A stretch of DNA of 5,110 nucleotides from JBOFHT01 sp051649785 (GTDB taxonomy: Archaea; Methanobacteriota; Methanobacteria; Methanobacteriales; Methanobacteriaceae), in assembly GCA_051649785.1 (NCBI GenBank), contig JBOFHT010000075.1:1-5110 (forward strand), read 5' to 3'. Positions 1-5,110 of this stretch are shown here, in pieces. A program made the position numbers and the translations under genes. Positions within the stretch are counted from its first letter, which is position 1, and each line of letters begins with the position of its first letter. The notes beneath the pieces were generated by a model that did no database searches, was not told where the DNA came from, and worked only from the letters and a program-made list of their open reading frames with translations.

Positions 1-136
1 ATTGTATAGTCAAAAATATTTTTTCAAAAAGAAATTTCCTTAATTTGCTAAGCCAAATCATTTTAAGCCGTTTTAATTTTTGAAGTTGTGAATTTTGATA
101 TAAATCAGTACCAAAATATAGGGTTTCTACAGAGCC
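1..136. mobile_element. Possible end of an insertion sequence entering from the left edge
   Basis: At 121-136 lies GGGTTTCTACAGAGCC, a GC-richer block in an AT-rich stretch that resembles the terminal inverted repeat of an insertion sequence; read on the minus strand it starts GGCTCTGTAG, as IS termini often do. A plus-strand reading frame runs in from the left edge and stops at 83, about 40 bases before this block, which is the usual distance between a transposase stop codon and an IS end. The other end and any target duplication lie outside the window, so the element cannot be proved. The alternative is ordinary intergenic sequence next to tRNA-His. Confidence 0.25.
3..83 (+). CDS. C-terminal end of an unidentified protein, 5' end outside the window
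   Basis: Frame 3 is open from the left edge and ends at TGA 81-83. The 26 visible residues finish KRNFLNLLSQIILSRFNF and are basic and leucine/isoleucine-rich. I do not recognise the family. The position just inside a possible IS end makes a transposase C-terminus the best guess, but the fragment is short and the opposite strand is also open here (minus strand, from inside tRNA-His to the edge, with no ATG until base 61). Coding status is uncertain. Confidence 0.22.
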   Translation, partial: CIVKNIFSKRNFLNLLSQIILSRFNF

Positions 137-207
137 AAATTTTATGAATATATTTTGAACAATACTTTTAATAATTCTATTAATGCTTAAACTAAAGTAA
201 GTTATTG

Positions 208-262
208 AAAAAAATAAATAAGAACTTGAAAAACTAAATAAAAAATCATATAAATAATAAAA
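208..262 (-). terminator. T-rich terminator region of the tRNA operon
   Basis: Directly after the 3' end of tRNA-His the minus strand reads into T-rich sequence: TTTT at once, then a run of six T near 242-247 and seven T at 208-214. Archaeal RNA polymerase terminates at U-rich stretches without needing a strong hairpin, and no clear hairpin is visible. The assignment is inferred from composition and position at the end of five co-oriented tRNA genes. The rest of 137-207 shows no gene I can support. Confidence 0.4.
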
Positions 263-335
263 GGCCGGGGCCGAGATTCGAACCCGAGTCACAGGATCCA
301 CAGTCCCGTAGGATAACCGCCTACCCCACCCCGGC
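263..335 (-). tRNA. tRNA-His (anticodon GUG)
   Basis: The gene folds into a complete 73-nt cloverleaf. The acceptor stem is GCCGGGG/CCCCGGC with C73, the discriminator of tRNA-His; the anticodon loop is CUGUGGA (GUG) and the T loop is UUCGAAU. CCA is not encoded. The extra 5' G at position -1, needed by histidyl-tRNA synthetase, is not in the gene: the base at 336 gives U at -1, so G-1 would have to be added after transcription, presumably by a Thg1-type enzyme. It is the last of five tRNA genes on this strand, 126 nt after tRNA-Leu, and the spacer holds a 34-bp tandem repeat that may carry its own promoter. Confidence 0.95.
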
Positions 336-356
336 ATTTAAAATAAATCTTAGAAT

Positions 357-437
357 AAAGATATTTAAAAAATATCAGTAAATAATATGTAAAGATATTT
401 AAAAAATATCAGTAAATAATATGTAAAGATATTTAAA
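357..437. repeat. 34-bp tandem repeat, 2.4 copies, between tRNA-Leu and tRNA-His
   Basis: Two identical 34-bp units (357-390 and 391-424) are followed by the first 13 bases of a third (425-437). Each full unit contains the inverted repeat GATATTT-AAA-AAATATC, a possible 7-bp hairpin; in the minus-strand RNA its loop is UUU. The minus-strand form TTTAAATAT also resembles an archaeal TATA box, and the copy nearest tRNA-His (about 361-369) lies roughly 30 bases from the mature 5' end. The array could supply repeated promoter elements or hairpins for processing or pausing. It could equally be a neutral slippage product. Confidence 0.9.
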
Positions 438-461
438 TATGTTTACAGATTTTAAAGTAGA

Positions 462-807
<346 letters not shown>

Positions 808-848
808 ATACGAAAAAATTTATAACATGAAAAATTTAGCTTGATTTA

Positions 849-922
<74 letters not shown>

Positions 923-925
923 TTC

Positions 926-1001
<76 letters not shown>

Positions 1002-1047
1002 GACCATCAAATCCAAAAATTTAATACAGTTAATCTATGTTTTAAAT

Positions 1048-1079
1048 TGTTGTATCCCCTAATAGGTTTTTATACAACA
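1048..1079 (-). other. Possible leader hairpin of the tRNA operon
   Basis: Bases 1048-1055 (TGTTGTAT) and 1072-1079 (ATACAACA) are perfectly complementary, and inside them CCT/AGG (about 1058-1066) can pair as well. A transcript started from the promoter at 1101-1115 would begin at about 1077, so this structure would sit at the very 5' end of the leader. A role in processing or stability is inference. The remainder of the 1000-1231 stretch contains only the promoter and terminator candidates listed separately. Confidence 0.35.
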
Positions 1080-1100
1080 TTATAAAGTTTGACAACATAG

Positions 1101-1115
1101 TATATAAATGTTTTG
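1101..1115 (-). promoter_or_regulatory. Promoter of the tRNA operon (TATA box with BRE)
   Basis: Read on the minus strand the sequence is CCAAAACATTTATATA: a consensus methanogen TATA box, TTTATATA (1101-1108), preceded by an A-rich BRE-like element (1109-1115). The start site would be about 27 bases downstream of the box centre, near 1077, giving a leader of about 78 nt to tRNA-Asn. It is the best TATA match between the zinc-ribbon gene and the tRNAs. Confidence 0.55.
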
Positions 1116-1131
1116 GTAAAAACATTGCCTG

Positions 1132-1190
1132 AAAAAATTTTTTAAAATCATTTAAATTATGGCAATATACAATTTATTGCTTAAAAGCAA
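1132..1190 (-). terminator. Candidate terminator of the zinc-ribbon membrane protein gene
   Basis: About 40 bases past the stop codon the inverted repeat TTGCTT-AA-AAGCAA (1177-1190) could form a short hairpin. Further downstream on the minus strand there is a run of six T (1137 down to 1132) within AAAAAATTTTTT. Both fit archaeal U-tract termination just before the tRNA promoter at 1101-1115. Neither is strong on its own in sequence this AT-rich. Confidence 0.3.
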
Positions 1191-1231
1191 TTATAGTTAT
1201 TGAAATAAAAGACATTGAAGATTATAGCTTA

Positions 1232-2014
1232 TTAAAGAGAAAAAAATGCAGATATCGCACAAATAACAATTAATGTTACAGGTAATGATTTTACAAGACT
1301 TGATTTTACTTTAGTTGCTATTAAAATATAAATAAGACCTACAAATATTGCAAAAAGTAGCCCTAATGTAGGGAAAATTCTATTTAAAATAGCAGACAAT
1401 ATTAAAGTTATTAAAGCAGTAGCTATAACAACATCCCATTCAATAGAGTTCTTATCAACATATTTCTCTTTATTAAAAACAGAACCCGTCCCAGATTCAA
1501 ATTTATTAGCTGTTGGATCAATATCTTTATATTGCTGATTGAAATTAGGATTTTGGTTAGGAACATTATTATAATTAGGAATATTTCTATTATTAGAATC
1601 GTTATTATACCTATTATTATTATTATTGTAATCATTATTATCGAAAGATTTGTTAGGATTATTAATATAACTAGACTTTATAGGTTGATTACCATAGTTT
1701 TTATTATCCATATTGTCATTTATGTTATTATAATCAAGATTATTAGTATTCTTACTAGTATCGTAATTGTTAGTGTTATAATTGTTATTGTAATTTTTAT
1801 GGTTATTGTTATTAATATTAGATTTATCATAATAATTATGAATATCACCATAATCAGAAATATTTCTATTGGTATTATCATTAGTATTATTGTTATTAAT
1901 ACCCACATTAGACCTAATATCATTATTAGGGATTAAACTCAAAGGTTTCCCACAATAGCCACATTTAAGCTGACCATCAGGATTATTACCACCACAATTT
2001 CTACAAACTACCAT
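1232..2014 (-). CDS. Zinc-ribbon membrane protein with a long asparagine-rich linker
   Basis: This encodes a 260-residue protein of unknown function. The N-terminus is a treble-clef zinc ribbon with cysteines 4, 7, 18 and 21 (CRNCGGNN...KCGYCGKPL), the small ribbon often found at the start of archaeal membrane proteins. Residues of about 30-161 form a disordered low-complexity linker in which roughly 56 of 132 residues are Asn, with Tyr, Asp, Ser and Ile interspersed. Residues of about 194-213, 215-236 and 241-258 are three predicted membrane helices. There is no signal peptide, so the ribbon is probably cytoplasmic. I chose ATG at 2014 because GTGAT, complementary to the 16S rRNA 3' end, lies just upstream; an in-frame TTG at 2026 would add four residues (MSDY) but has no such site. 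It is divergent from the radical SAM gene. No partner or substrate can be named. Confidence 0.85.
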   Translation of the reverse strand: MVVCRNCGGNNPDGQLKCGYCGKPLSLIPNNDIRSNVGINNNNTNDNTNRNISDYGDIHNYYDKSNINNNNHKNYNNNYNTNNYDTSKNTNNLDYNNINDNMDNKNYGNQPIKSSYINNPNKSFDNNDYNNNNNRYNNDSNNRNIPNYNNVPNQNPNFNQQYKDIDPTANKFESGTGSVFNKEKYVDKNSIEWDVVIATALITLILSAILNRIFPTLGLLFAIFVGLIYILIATKVKSSLVKSLPVTLIVICAISAFFSL

Positions 2015-2349
2015 ATAATCACTCAAAATAATTAATAATCACAGTAAATAGCATACTACTTAAAAATATATTATTGAAACATAGTCTATTAAAAAAATAT
2101 AATAAAAAATATATTATTATAAATATATTATAGAATATGTTATCACATTTTATAATATGTGTTTAATGATTATTATAATTTACCCCCATATAATAAATAA
2201 TAGAAAAAATAGAATAGGAATAATAAGTTTAAATTTAGTTAAGAATAATTAACACAATAAAAATAATAGGAATAATTATAGAATAATAATAATGATAATA
2301 AATATAATAAATATAATATAAACATAATAATCTAAATAACATTACAAAA
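2015..2349. promoter_or_regulatory. Divergent intergenic region with an 18-bp near-palindrome
   Basis: This gene-free stretch separates two divergent genes and must hold both promoters. It is almost pure A and T with many TATA-like strings, so individual boxes cannot be chosen with confidence. For the plus-strand gene ATATAATATAAA (2311-2322) is well placed: about 27 bases downstream lies only a few bases before the ATG, suggesting a very short or absent leader, in keeping with the lack of a ribosome binding site. Near the middle, 2144-2161 (CACATTTTATAATATGTG) is palindromic except for one base pair and could be an operator serving either gene. The segment from about 2270 to 2335 is a degenerate ATA/AATA-type simple repeat. 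Confidence 0.4.
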
Positions 2350-3381
2350 ATGAGTTTTATGAATGTTTCACACTTTATAGATAAAATAAATAATTTTGAA
2401 GTTTTAGAGCTTGTTAATAAAGCTAATAAAGTATCCTTAGCAGAAAATTATAAAAATATCACTTTAGAAAGAGCCATATTTCTTTCATGGTGGTGTGATA
2501 AAGGGGACTGTAGCTTTTGTTATATGAGTACTCAAAAAAATAAAATCAAAGATCCTAAAAAGGCAAAAAGGCGTCTTGAAGGAATATTAGCTGAAGCAGA
2601 ACTTTGTGAAAGATTAGGATGGAATATTGAGTTTTTATCTGGAGGATATGATTCATATACTACAGAGGAAATTAAATCAATTGCTAAAAAAATTTATAAT
2701 ATAACAAATAAGCCCGTTTGGTTAAATACTGGAATTACAAATGACTTAGAAAGCTATTATAATGATTGTGAAAAAGAAATTATTGGAATAACTGGTGCAT
2801 TAGAAGTAGCTAATCCAAAACTCCACAATGAACTTTGTCCAAGTAAATCTATAGAAGACATAAGCGATATGCTAGATACTGCTGGAAATATTGGGTTTAA
2901 AAAGGCTATTACTATTATACTAGGTCTTGGTGAAACACCAAATGACTTAGAATATCTTGTTGATTATATTAAAAACCATAACATTGACCGAGTTATTTTT
3001 TATTCATTAAATCCCCACAAGGGAACTATATTTGAAAAAAGTTCACAACCTGCTTCAATGTACTATGCAGGGGTTGTAGCCAGTATTAGAATACTATTCC
3101 CTAAAATAGAGATAATATGCGGTACTTGGATTGATAATCTAGCTAATATTGGAATATTAATACAATCTGGGGCTAATGGAATTACAAAATTTCCTATGTT
3201 TAAGATGTTTGGGACTCGTTATGGTAAAAGAGTTGAAGAAGAAGTCAAATGGGCTGGAAGAAGTATTAATGGGACTTTCACAGATACATCCAAGTTAGGA
3301 AGTTTTAAAAGTAAAATTGACTCTAATTTAGACAACCATATTCATAGATATATAAAAGAATCCTTAGAAAATAAATATTAG
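2350..3381 (+). CDS. BioB-like radical SAM protein of unknown function
   Basis: This is a 343-residue cytoplasmic protein of the biotin-synthase-like branch of radical SAM enzymes, which cleave S-adenosylmethionine at a [4Fe-4S] cluster to start radical chemistry. The cluster motif is C49-x4-C54-x2-C57 followed by Tyr58, one residue longer than the canonical CX3CX2C. The SAM-binding glycine motif is FLSGG (95-99). GLGETPND (192-199) matches the G-x-GE(T/S) motif of BioB, NPHKGT (221-226) matches its NPxxGT turn, and the C-terminal part (about 255-310, with GANGITKFPMFKMFG) looks like the domain that closes the barrel over the substrate. BioB itself uses CX3CX2C, so true biotin synthase is unlikely. 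The methanogen proteins HcgA and HmdB have CX5CX2C and are relatives to compare. ATG at 2350 has no ribosome binding site; Met4 (2359) is the alternative. It stands alone between a divergent gene and a 360-bp spacer, so its context suggests no pathway. Confidence 0.88.
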   Translation: MSFMNVSHFIDKINNFEVLELVNKANKVSLAENYKNITLERAIFLSWWCDKGDCSFCYMSTQKNKIKDPKKAKRRLEGILAEAELCERLGWNIEFLSGGYDSYTTEEIKSIAKKIYNITNKPVWLNTGITNDLESYYNDCEKEIIGITGALEVANPKLHNELCPSKSIEDISDMLDTAGNIGFKKAITIILGLGETPNDLEYLVDYIKNHNIDRVIFYSLNPHKGTIFEKSSQPASMYYAGVVASIRILFPKIEIICGTWIDNLANIGILIQSGANGITKFPMFKMFGTRYGKRVEEEVKWAGRSINGTFTDTSKLGSFKSKIDSNLDNHIHRYIKESLENKY

Positions 3382-3394
3382 GAATAATATAAGT

Positions 3395-3417
3395 TTAATA
3401 TTAACCGTAAATATTAA
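3395..3417 (+). other. Stem-loop just after the radical SAM gene
   Basis: TTAATATT (3395-3402) and AATATTAA (3410-3417) form a perfect 8-bp stem around a 7-base loop, AACCGTA, starting 13 bases past the TAG stop. The stem is followed by A-rich rather than T-rich sequence, so it is not a standard U-tract terminator. It could protect the mRNA 3' end or be chance in AT-rich DNA. Confidence 0.35.
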
Positions 3418-3419
3418 GA

Positions 3420-3593
3420 AAAAATGAATATTAAAAAAAATAGATAAAAAAATTCTATGTTTAAATTAAAAACATTGCAAAAAAACTAAAAACTTAATAA
3501 TAAAGCAAAAATGAATATTAAAAAAAAATAGATAAAAAAATTCTATGTTTAAATTAAAAACATTGCAAAAAAACTAAAAACTTAATAATAAAG
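3420..3593. repeat. Tandem duplication of about 87 bp, two nearly identical copies
   Basis: Copy 1 (3420-3505) and copy 2 (3507-3593) are identical apart from one extra A in the first poly-A run of copy 2; a single C (3506) separates them. The unit is A-rich with short landmarks TAGATAAAAAAATTCTATG and AACATTGCAAAAAAAC, and has no open frame of note. Such identity in a non-coding spacer points to a recent duplication or an active homogenising process. The repeat lies between the radical SAM gene and gatB, more than 140 bases ahead of the gatB start. Confidence 0.95.
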
Positions 3594-3741
3594 AAAAACA
3601 AAAATAATTTAATAAATTTTATAAGTTTTATAAATTATATAAGTATAAATTATAAAAATTAATTTATAAAATAGTGATTTATTTAATAATTACCATAATA
3701 ATAGATATTAATAAAACTACTAGGGAGGAATTACTATCGAT
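3594..3741 (+). promoter_or_regulatory. Upstream region of gatB with TATA candidates and a distant ribosome binding site
   Basis: Two TATA-like boxes are seen, TTATATAA (about 3635-3642) and TTTATAAA (3663-3670); the second would give a leader of about 48 nt. GGGAGG at 3723-3728 is a strong Shine-Dalgarno sequence but ends 13 bases before the ATG at 3742, longer than the usual 5-9. The spacing would be normal (7) for an in-frame ATC at 3736, which would add only Ile-Asp ahead of the Met. Nothing else is seen in this stretch. Confidence 0.45.
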
Positions 3742-5094
3742 ATGAAATGTGGGCTTGAAATACACGTACAACTCGAAACAGAGTCTAAATTATTTTGTAG
3801 TTGCCCAACAAACTATCAAGATGCACCCGTTAATACAAATATATGTCCTGTATGCTTAAATCAACCAGGTGCTAAACCCTATCCAACTAATGAGAAAGCT
3901 TTAGAAAATGCTTTAATGATTTCTTTAATGTTAAATTGTAAAATAGATAAAGGAATAGCTTATTTTATGAGGAAACATTATGATTATCCTGATTTACCTT
4001 CAGGATACCAAAGAACTTCTATTCCTATTGGATATGAAGGAGATTTAAATGGTATTCGTATTCGCGAAATACACATGGAAGAGGATCCCGGACAATTTAA
4101 ACCAGACAGAGGTATTGTTGACTTTAACAGGTCAGGAATTCCTTTAGTTGAAATTGTTACAGAACCCGATATGCATTCACCAGAAGAAGCTAGAAAATTT
4201 TTAAGAGAGCTTATTAAAGTATTAGAATATAGTGGTGGAGCCCGTGGTGAAGGAACAATGCGTGCTGATGTAAATATCTCACTTGAAGGCGGAAATAGAG
4301 CTGAAATTAAAAATATTAATTCTATAAAAGGTGCCTATAGAGCATTGAAGTTTGAAATGGTAAGGCAAAAAAACCTTATAAAAAGAGGGGTTGCAGTAAA
4401 ACAAGAAACTCGTGCTTTTTTAGAATCCCAAATGATTACTGTTGCAATGCGTACAAAAGAAGATGCTGATGATTATAGATTCATTCCAGATCCTGATTTA
4501 CCCCCAATGCAAGTACAAGATGATCAAATTAAATTAATAGCTGAAGAAATGCCTGAAGCCCCTCATAATAAAGTTAAAAGATTTATAGAACAGTATAATA
4601 TAGATGAAGAGTCAGCTAAAGTTGTAACTTCTGAATTAGAAATTGCAGATACATTTGAAGAAGTAGTTAAAAAAATTGATAGTCAATTTGCAGCTTCTTG
4701 GATGAGAGATGAACTTAAAAGAGTTCTTTATTATAATAAATTAAGTTTTAAAGAAAGTAGCATAAGTTCAAATGATTTAATCGAATATTTAGAAATGATT
4801 GATAAAAAAGAAGTAACTGCAAAAGCTGCTAAAAAAATCATAGAGCATATGCCAAATAATCCAAAAAGTCCAAAGGAAATAGCTATAGAATTAGGGATTA
4901 TAGGTGTTGTAAACCAAGATGAAATTGTTGAAGTAGCTAAAAAAGCAGTTGATGAAAATCCAGAAGCAGTAGCTGATTATCTTGAAGGAAAGAAAACTTC
5001 ATTGAATTTCCTTGTAGGACAAGTAATGAAACTTACAAAAGGAAAAGCCGATCCTGGAGAAACTGTTAAGATTATAAAAGATTTAGTTGAATAA
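3742..5094 (+). CDS. gatB: Asp/Glu-tRNA amidotransferase subunit B (GatB), complete
   Basis: GatB is the tRNA-binding and kinase/transamidase subunit of cytoplasmic GatCAB, which phosphorylates the side chain of misacylated Asp-tRNA(Asn) (and in many bacteria Glu-tRNA(Gln)) and amidates it with ammonia released by GatA. At 450 residues it is full length. Family signatures in order: GLEIHVQLET (4-13); a four-Cys zinc site C19, C21, C35, C38; YDYPDLPSGYQ (80-90); MEEDPG (112-117); IPLVEIVTEPD (133-143); GEGTMRADVN (169-178); AEIKNINS (187-194); DYRFIPDPDLPP (244-255). The C-terminal YqeY-like helical domain carries NFLVGQVMKLTKGKADP and ends DPGETVKIIKDLVE. Methanogens normally make Gln-tRNA with GatDE, so the role here is probably Asn-tRNA synthesis, with tRNA-Asn encoded in the same window. 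GatB is distinguished from the related GatE by lacking the inserted AspRS-like domain. gatA and gatC are not adjacent upstream; the gene is probably transcribed alone from its own promoter. Confidence 0.98.
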   Translation: MKCGLEIHVQLETESKLFCSCPTNYQDAPVNTNICPVCLNQPGAKPYPTNEKALENALMISLMLNCKIDKGIAYFMRKHYDYPDLPSGYQRTSIPIGYEGDLNGIRIREIHMEEDPGQFKPDRGIVDFNRSGIPLVEIVTEPDMHSPEEARKFLRELIKVLEYSGGARGEGTMRADVNISLEGGNRAEIKNINSIKGAYRALKFEMVRQKNLIKRGVAVKQETRAFLESQMITVAMRTKEDADDYRFIPDPDLPPMQVQDDQIKLIAEEMPEAPHNKVKRFIEQYNIDEESAKVVTSELEIADTFEEVVKKIDSQFAASWMRDELKRVLYYNKLSFKESSISSNDLIEYLEMIDKKEVTAKAAKKIIEHMPNNPKSPKEIAIELGIIGVVNQDEIVEVAKKAVDENPEAVADYLEGKKTSLNFLVGQVMKLTKGKADPGETVKIIKDLVE

Positions 5095-5110
5095 AATCAC
5101 TAAAATCAAA

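Noticed and set aside
2..340. Long minus-strand frame open from inside tRNA-His to the left edge
   Set aside because: It has no ATG, GTG or TTG start until base 61, begins inside a tRNA gene and its first part is just T-rich sequence; it was not called as a gene.
357..437. Direct repeats considered as a CRISPR array
   Set aside because: The units are head to tail without unique spacers and only 2.4 copies exist, so this is a simple tandem repeat.
1423..1923. Two further minus-strand isoleucine-rich frames inside the zinc-ribbon gene
   Set aside because: They are out-of-frame readings of the Asn-rich low-complexity region, without recognisable domains or ribosome binding sites.
1532..1936. 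Plus-strand frame rich in isoleucine and valine
   Set aside because: It is the antisense of AAT/AAC asparagine codons in the zinc-ribbon protein, which become ATT/GTT; there is no other support.
2350..3381. Calling the radical SAM protein biotin synthase (bioB)
   Set aside because: The cluster motif is CX4CX2C instead of CX3CX2C and no biotin genes are adjacent; only superfamily membership is supported.
3420..3593. The 87-bp duplication considered as a CRISPR remnant or riboswitch pair
   Set aside because: There are no spacers between units, and the sequence is almost pure A and T with no conserved aptamer-like core.

Overview
The window looks like chromosomal DNA from a very AT-rich methanogenic archaeon of the order Methanobacteriales; Methanobrevibacter or Methanosphaera are the best guesses. 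This rests on four things: the extreme AT content of the spacers, tRNA genes without an encoded CCA, an archaeal-type GatB beginning MKCGLEIHVQL, and an asparagine-rich zinc-ribbon membrane protein of a kind common in those genera. No species assignment is possible from the sequence alone.

Layout. Bases 1-136 may be the end of an insertion sequence entering from the left; this is weakly supported. Bases 263-999 hold five tRNA genes, all on the minus strand, in transcription order Asn(GUU), Met or Ile2 (CAU), Glu(UUC), Leu(UAG), His(GUG). They are probably one transcription unit, started from a TATA/BRE promoter at about 1101-1115 and ended in T-rich sequence below 262. The spacers include a 34-bp tandem repeat upstream of tRNA-His, a GC-rich islet upstream of tRNA-Leu and a possible leader hairpin upstream of tRNA-Asn. 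Bases 1232-2014 (minus) encode a small membrane protein with an N-terminal zinc ribbon and a long Asn-rich linker. Divergent from it, across a 335-bp AT-rich gap containing an 18-bp near-palindrome, lies a BioB-like radical SAM protein (2350-3381, plus) with an unusual CX4CX2C cluster motif. A 360-bp spacer with an almost perfect tandem duplication of about 87 bp follows. The window ends with a complete gatB (3742-5094, plus).

How the genes relate. The tRNA operon and gatB both belong to translation. In methanogens of this group GatCAB normally amidates Asp-tRNA(Asn), so the tRNA-Asn gene here encodes the likely RNA substrate of the enzyme whose B subunit is encoded 2.7 kb away; GatA and GatC are not in the window. 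The zinc-ribbon protein and the radical SAM protein have no evident link to translation or, apart from sharing an intergenic region, to each other. I see no CRISPR array, phage genes or obvious defence system. The most unusual items are the radical SAM spacing, the repeats, and the missing encoded G-1 of tRNA-His.
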